DNA of 64,000 bases from Actinomycetospora straminea (GTDB lineage: Bacteria > Actinomycetota > Actinomycetes > Mycobacteriales > Pseudonocardiaceae), in assembly GCF_028737255.1 (NCBI RefSeq), contig NZ_JAQZAN010000001.1, positions 434,001 to 498,000 on the forward strand, written 5' to 3'. The position numbers and the translations under genes are program-made. The notes under the pieces were generated by a model that worked only from the letters and a program-made list of their open reading frames with translations, was not told where the DNA came from and searched no databases. This document shows positions 63,591-64,000 of this stretch, piece after piece. Each line of letters opens with the position of its first letter. Position 1 is the stretch's first letter.

Positions 63591-64000
63591 TCAGGACGCG
63601 GGCGCGGTGAGGACCCGCGGGCCGTCGTCGGTGACCGCCACCGAGTGCTCCCAGTGCGCGGCGCGGCTGCCGTCGGCGGTGACGACCGTCCAGCCGTCGG
63701 CGAGCTCCTCGGTCTCGTCGGTGCCGCCCGTGAGCATCGGCTCGATGGCGAGCACCATCCCCGTGCGCAGCCGCATCCCCGTCCCGGCGCGGCCGAGGTT
63801 GGGCACGAACGGCTCCATGTGCATCGAGGTGCCGATGCCGTGCCCGCCGTAGTCGGCGACGATCCCGTACTCGCGGCCGTCCGCCGCCCCACGCCGGCGC
63901 GCCTCCTCCTCGACCGCGTGCCCGACGTCGCCGAGCCGCCCGCCCGGCACGAGCTGCGCGATCCCGGCCTCCATCGCCGACCGGCAGGCCGCCGAGAGCG
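63591..64000 (-). CDS. map: Methionine aminopeptidase, C-terminal part (partial)
   Basis: Runs off the right edge; about 136 residues seen. MetAP type I metal ligands: His in [10 protein letters not shown], Glu in LAIEPML and Glu in HWEHSVAV. Upstream residues [22 protein letters not shown] continue the frame beyond the internal Met at 63974. Usually adjacent to secY-adk upstream. Removes initiator methionine. Confidence 0.92.
   Translation of the reverse strand, partial: LSAACRSAMEAGIAQLVPGGRLGDVGHAVEEEARRRGAADGREYGIVADYGGHGIGTSMHMEPFVPNLGRAGTGMRLRTGMVLAIEPMLTGGTDETEELADGWTVVTADGSRAAHWEHSVAVTDDGPRVLTAPAS

Overview
The window is very GC-rich actinobacterial chromosome with dense genes, many 4-bp GTGA/ATGA start-stop overlaps and many GTG starts. 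Its right two thirds follow the order of the Mycobacterium tuberculosis Rv3410c-Rv3462c segment (guaB3, guaB2, DUF5319, rsdA, sigD, whiB3, groEL1, groES, rimI, tsaB, tsaE, alr, nnr, glmS, glmM, rpsI, rplM, esxT/esxU, eccC4, eccD4, mycP4, truA, rplQ, rpoA, rpsD, rpsK, rpsM, rpmJ, infA). A BldM-type regulator beside whiB3 and the gene content fit a member of the Pseudonocardiaceae such as Pseudonocardia; the genus is an inference.

Left third (1-24 kb) is accessory metabolism. It opens with the end of a flavin monooxygenase, then a P450 divergent from a TetR regulator. Next is a divergent aromatic catabolic cluster: a gamma-resorcylate-type decarboxylase, hydroxyquinol dioxygenase and maleylacetate reductase on the minus strand, and a resorcinol/phenol hydroxylase, aromatic acid transporter and IclR regulator on the plus strand. 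Together they predict gamma-resorcylate -> resorcinol -> hydroxyquinol -> maleylacetate -> 3-oxoadipate. An RtcB RNA ligase follows. Then comes a complete fructose phosphotransferase system (EI; divergent DeoR regulator, FruK, IIA, IIBC, HPr) plus a second HPr-like protein lacking the phosphorylatable histidine. A self-sufficient CYP102-type P450-reductase fusion is translationally coupled to a membrane protein and a 57-residue protein, below a large LuxR-family ATPase regulator.

Middle (23.8-44.9 kb) is core: GMP synthesis, SigD/anti-SigD, BldM and WhiB3 around a long divergent promoter region, CIRCE-controlled groES-groEL1, the rimI-tsaB-tsaE-hydrolase-alr-nnr run (without tsaD), glmS, two WXG100-like or repeat-bearing hypothetical proteins, glmM, rpsI and rplM.

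Right end (45-64 kb) is an ESX-4-like type VII secretion locus (two WXG100 proteins, an Hsp70-like accessory protein, EccC; divergently EccD, mycosin, EccE and an unknown protein, but no recognisable EccB), a Rieske protein, a VOC protein behind a MerR-type promoter, and the truA-rplQ-rpoA-rpsD-rpsK-rpsM-rpmJ-infA operon, whose gaps repeatedly hold GC hairpins. It ends in a DUF1707 protein and a partial methionine aminopeptidase.

The observations most worth following are the histidine-less HPr paralogue, the CYP102/membrane/micro-protein operon, a family of about 40-nt GTGAGC...GCTCAC palindromes at gene ends, the missing tsaD and eccB, the BldM homologue without a phospho-acceptor aspartate, and an alpha/beta-hydrolase without a nucleophile serine.
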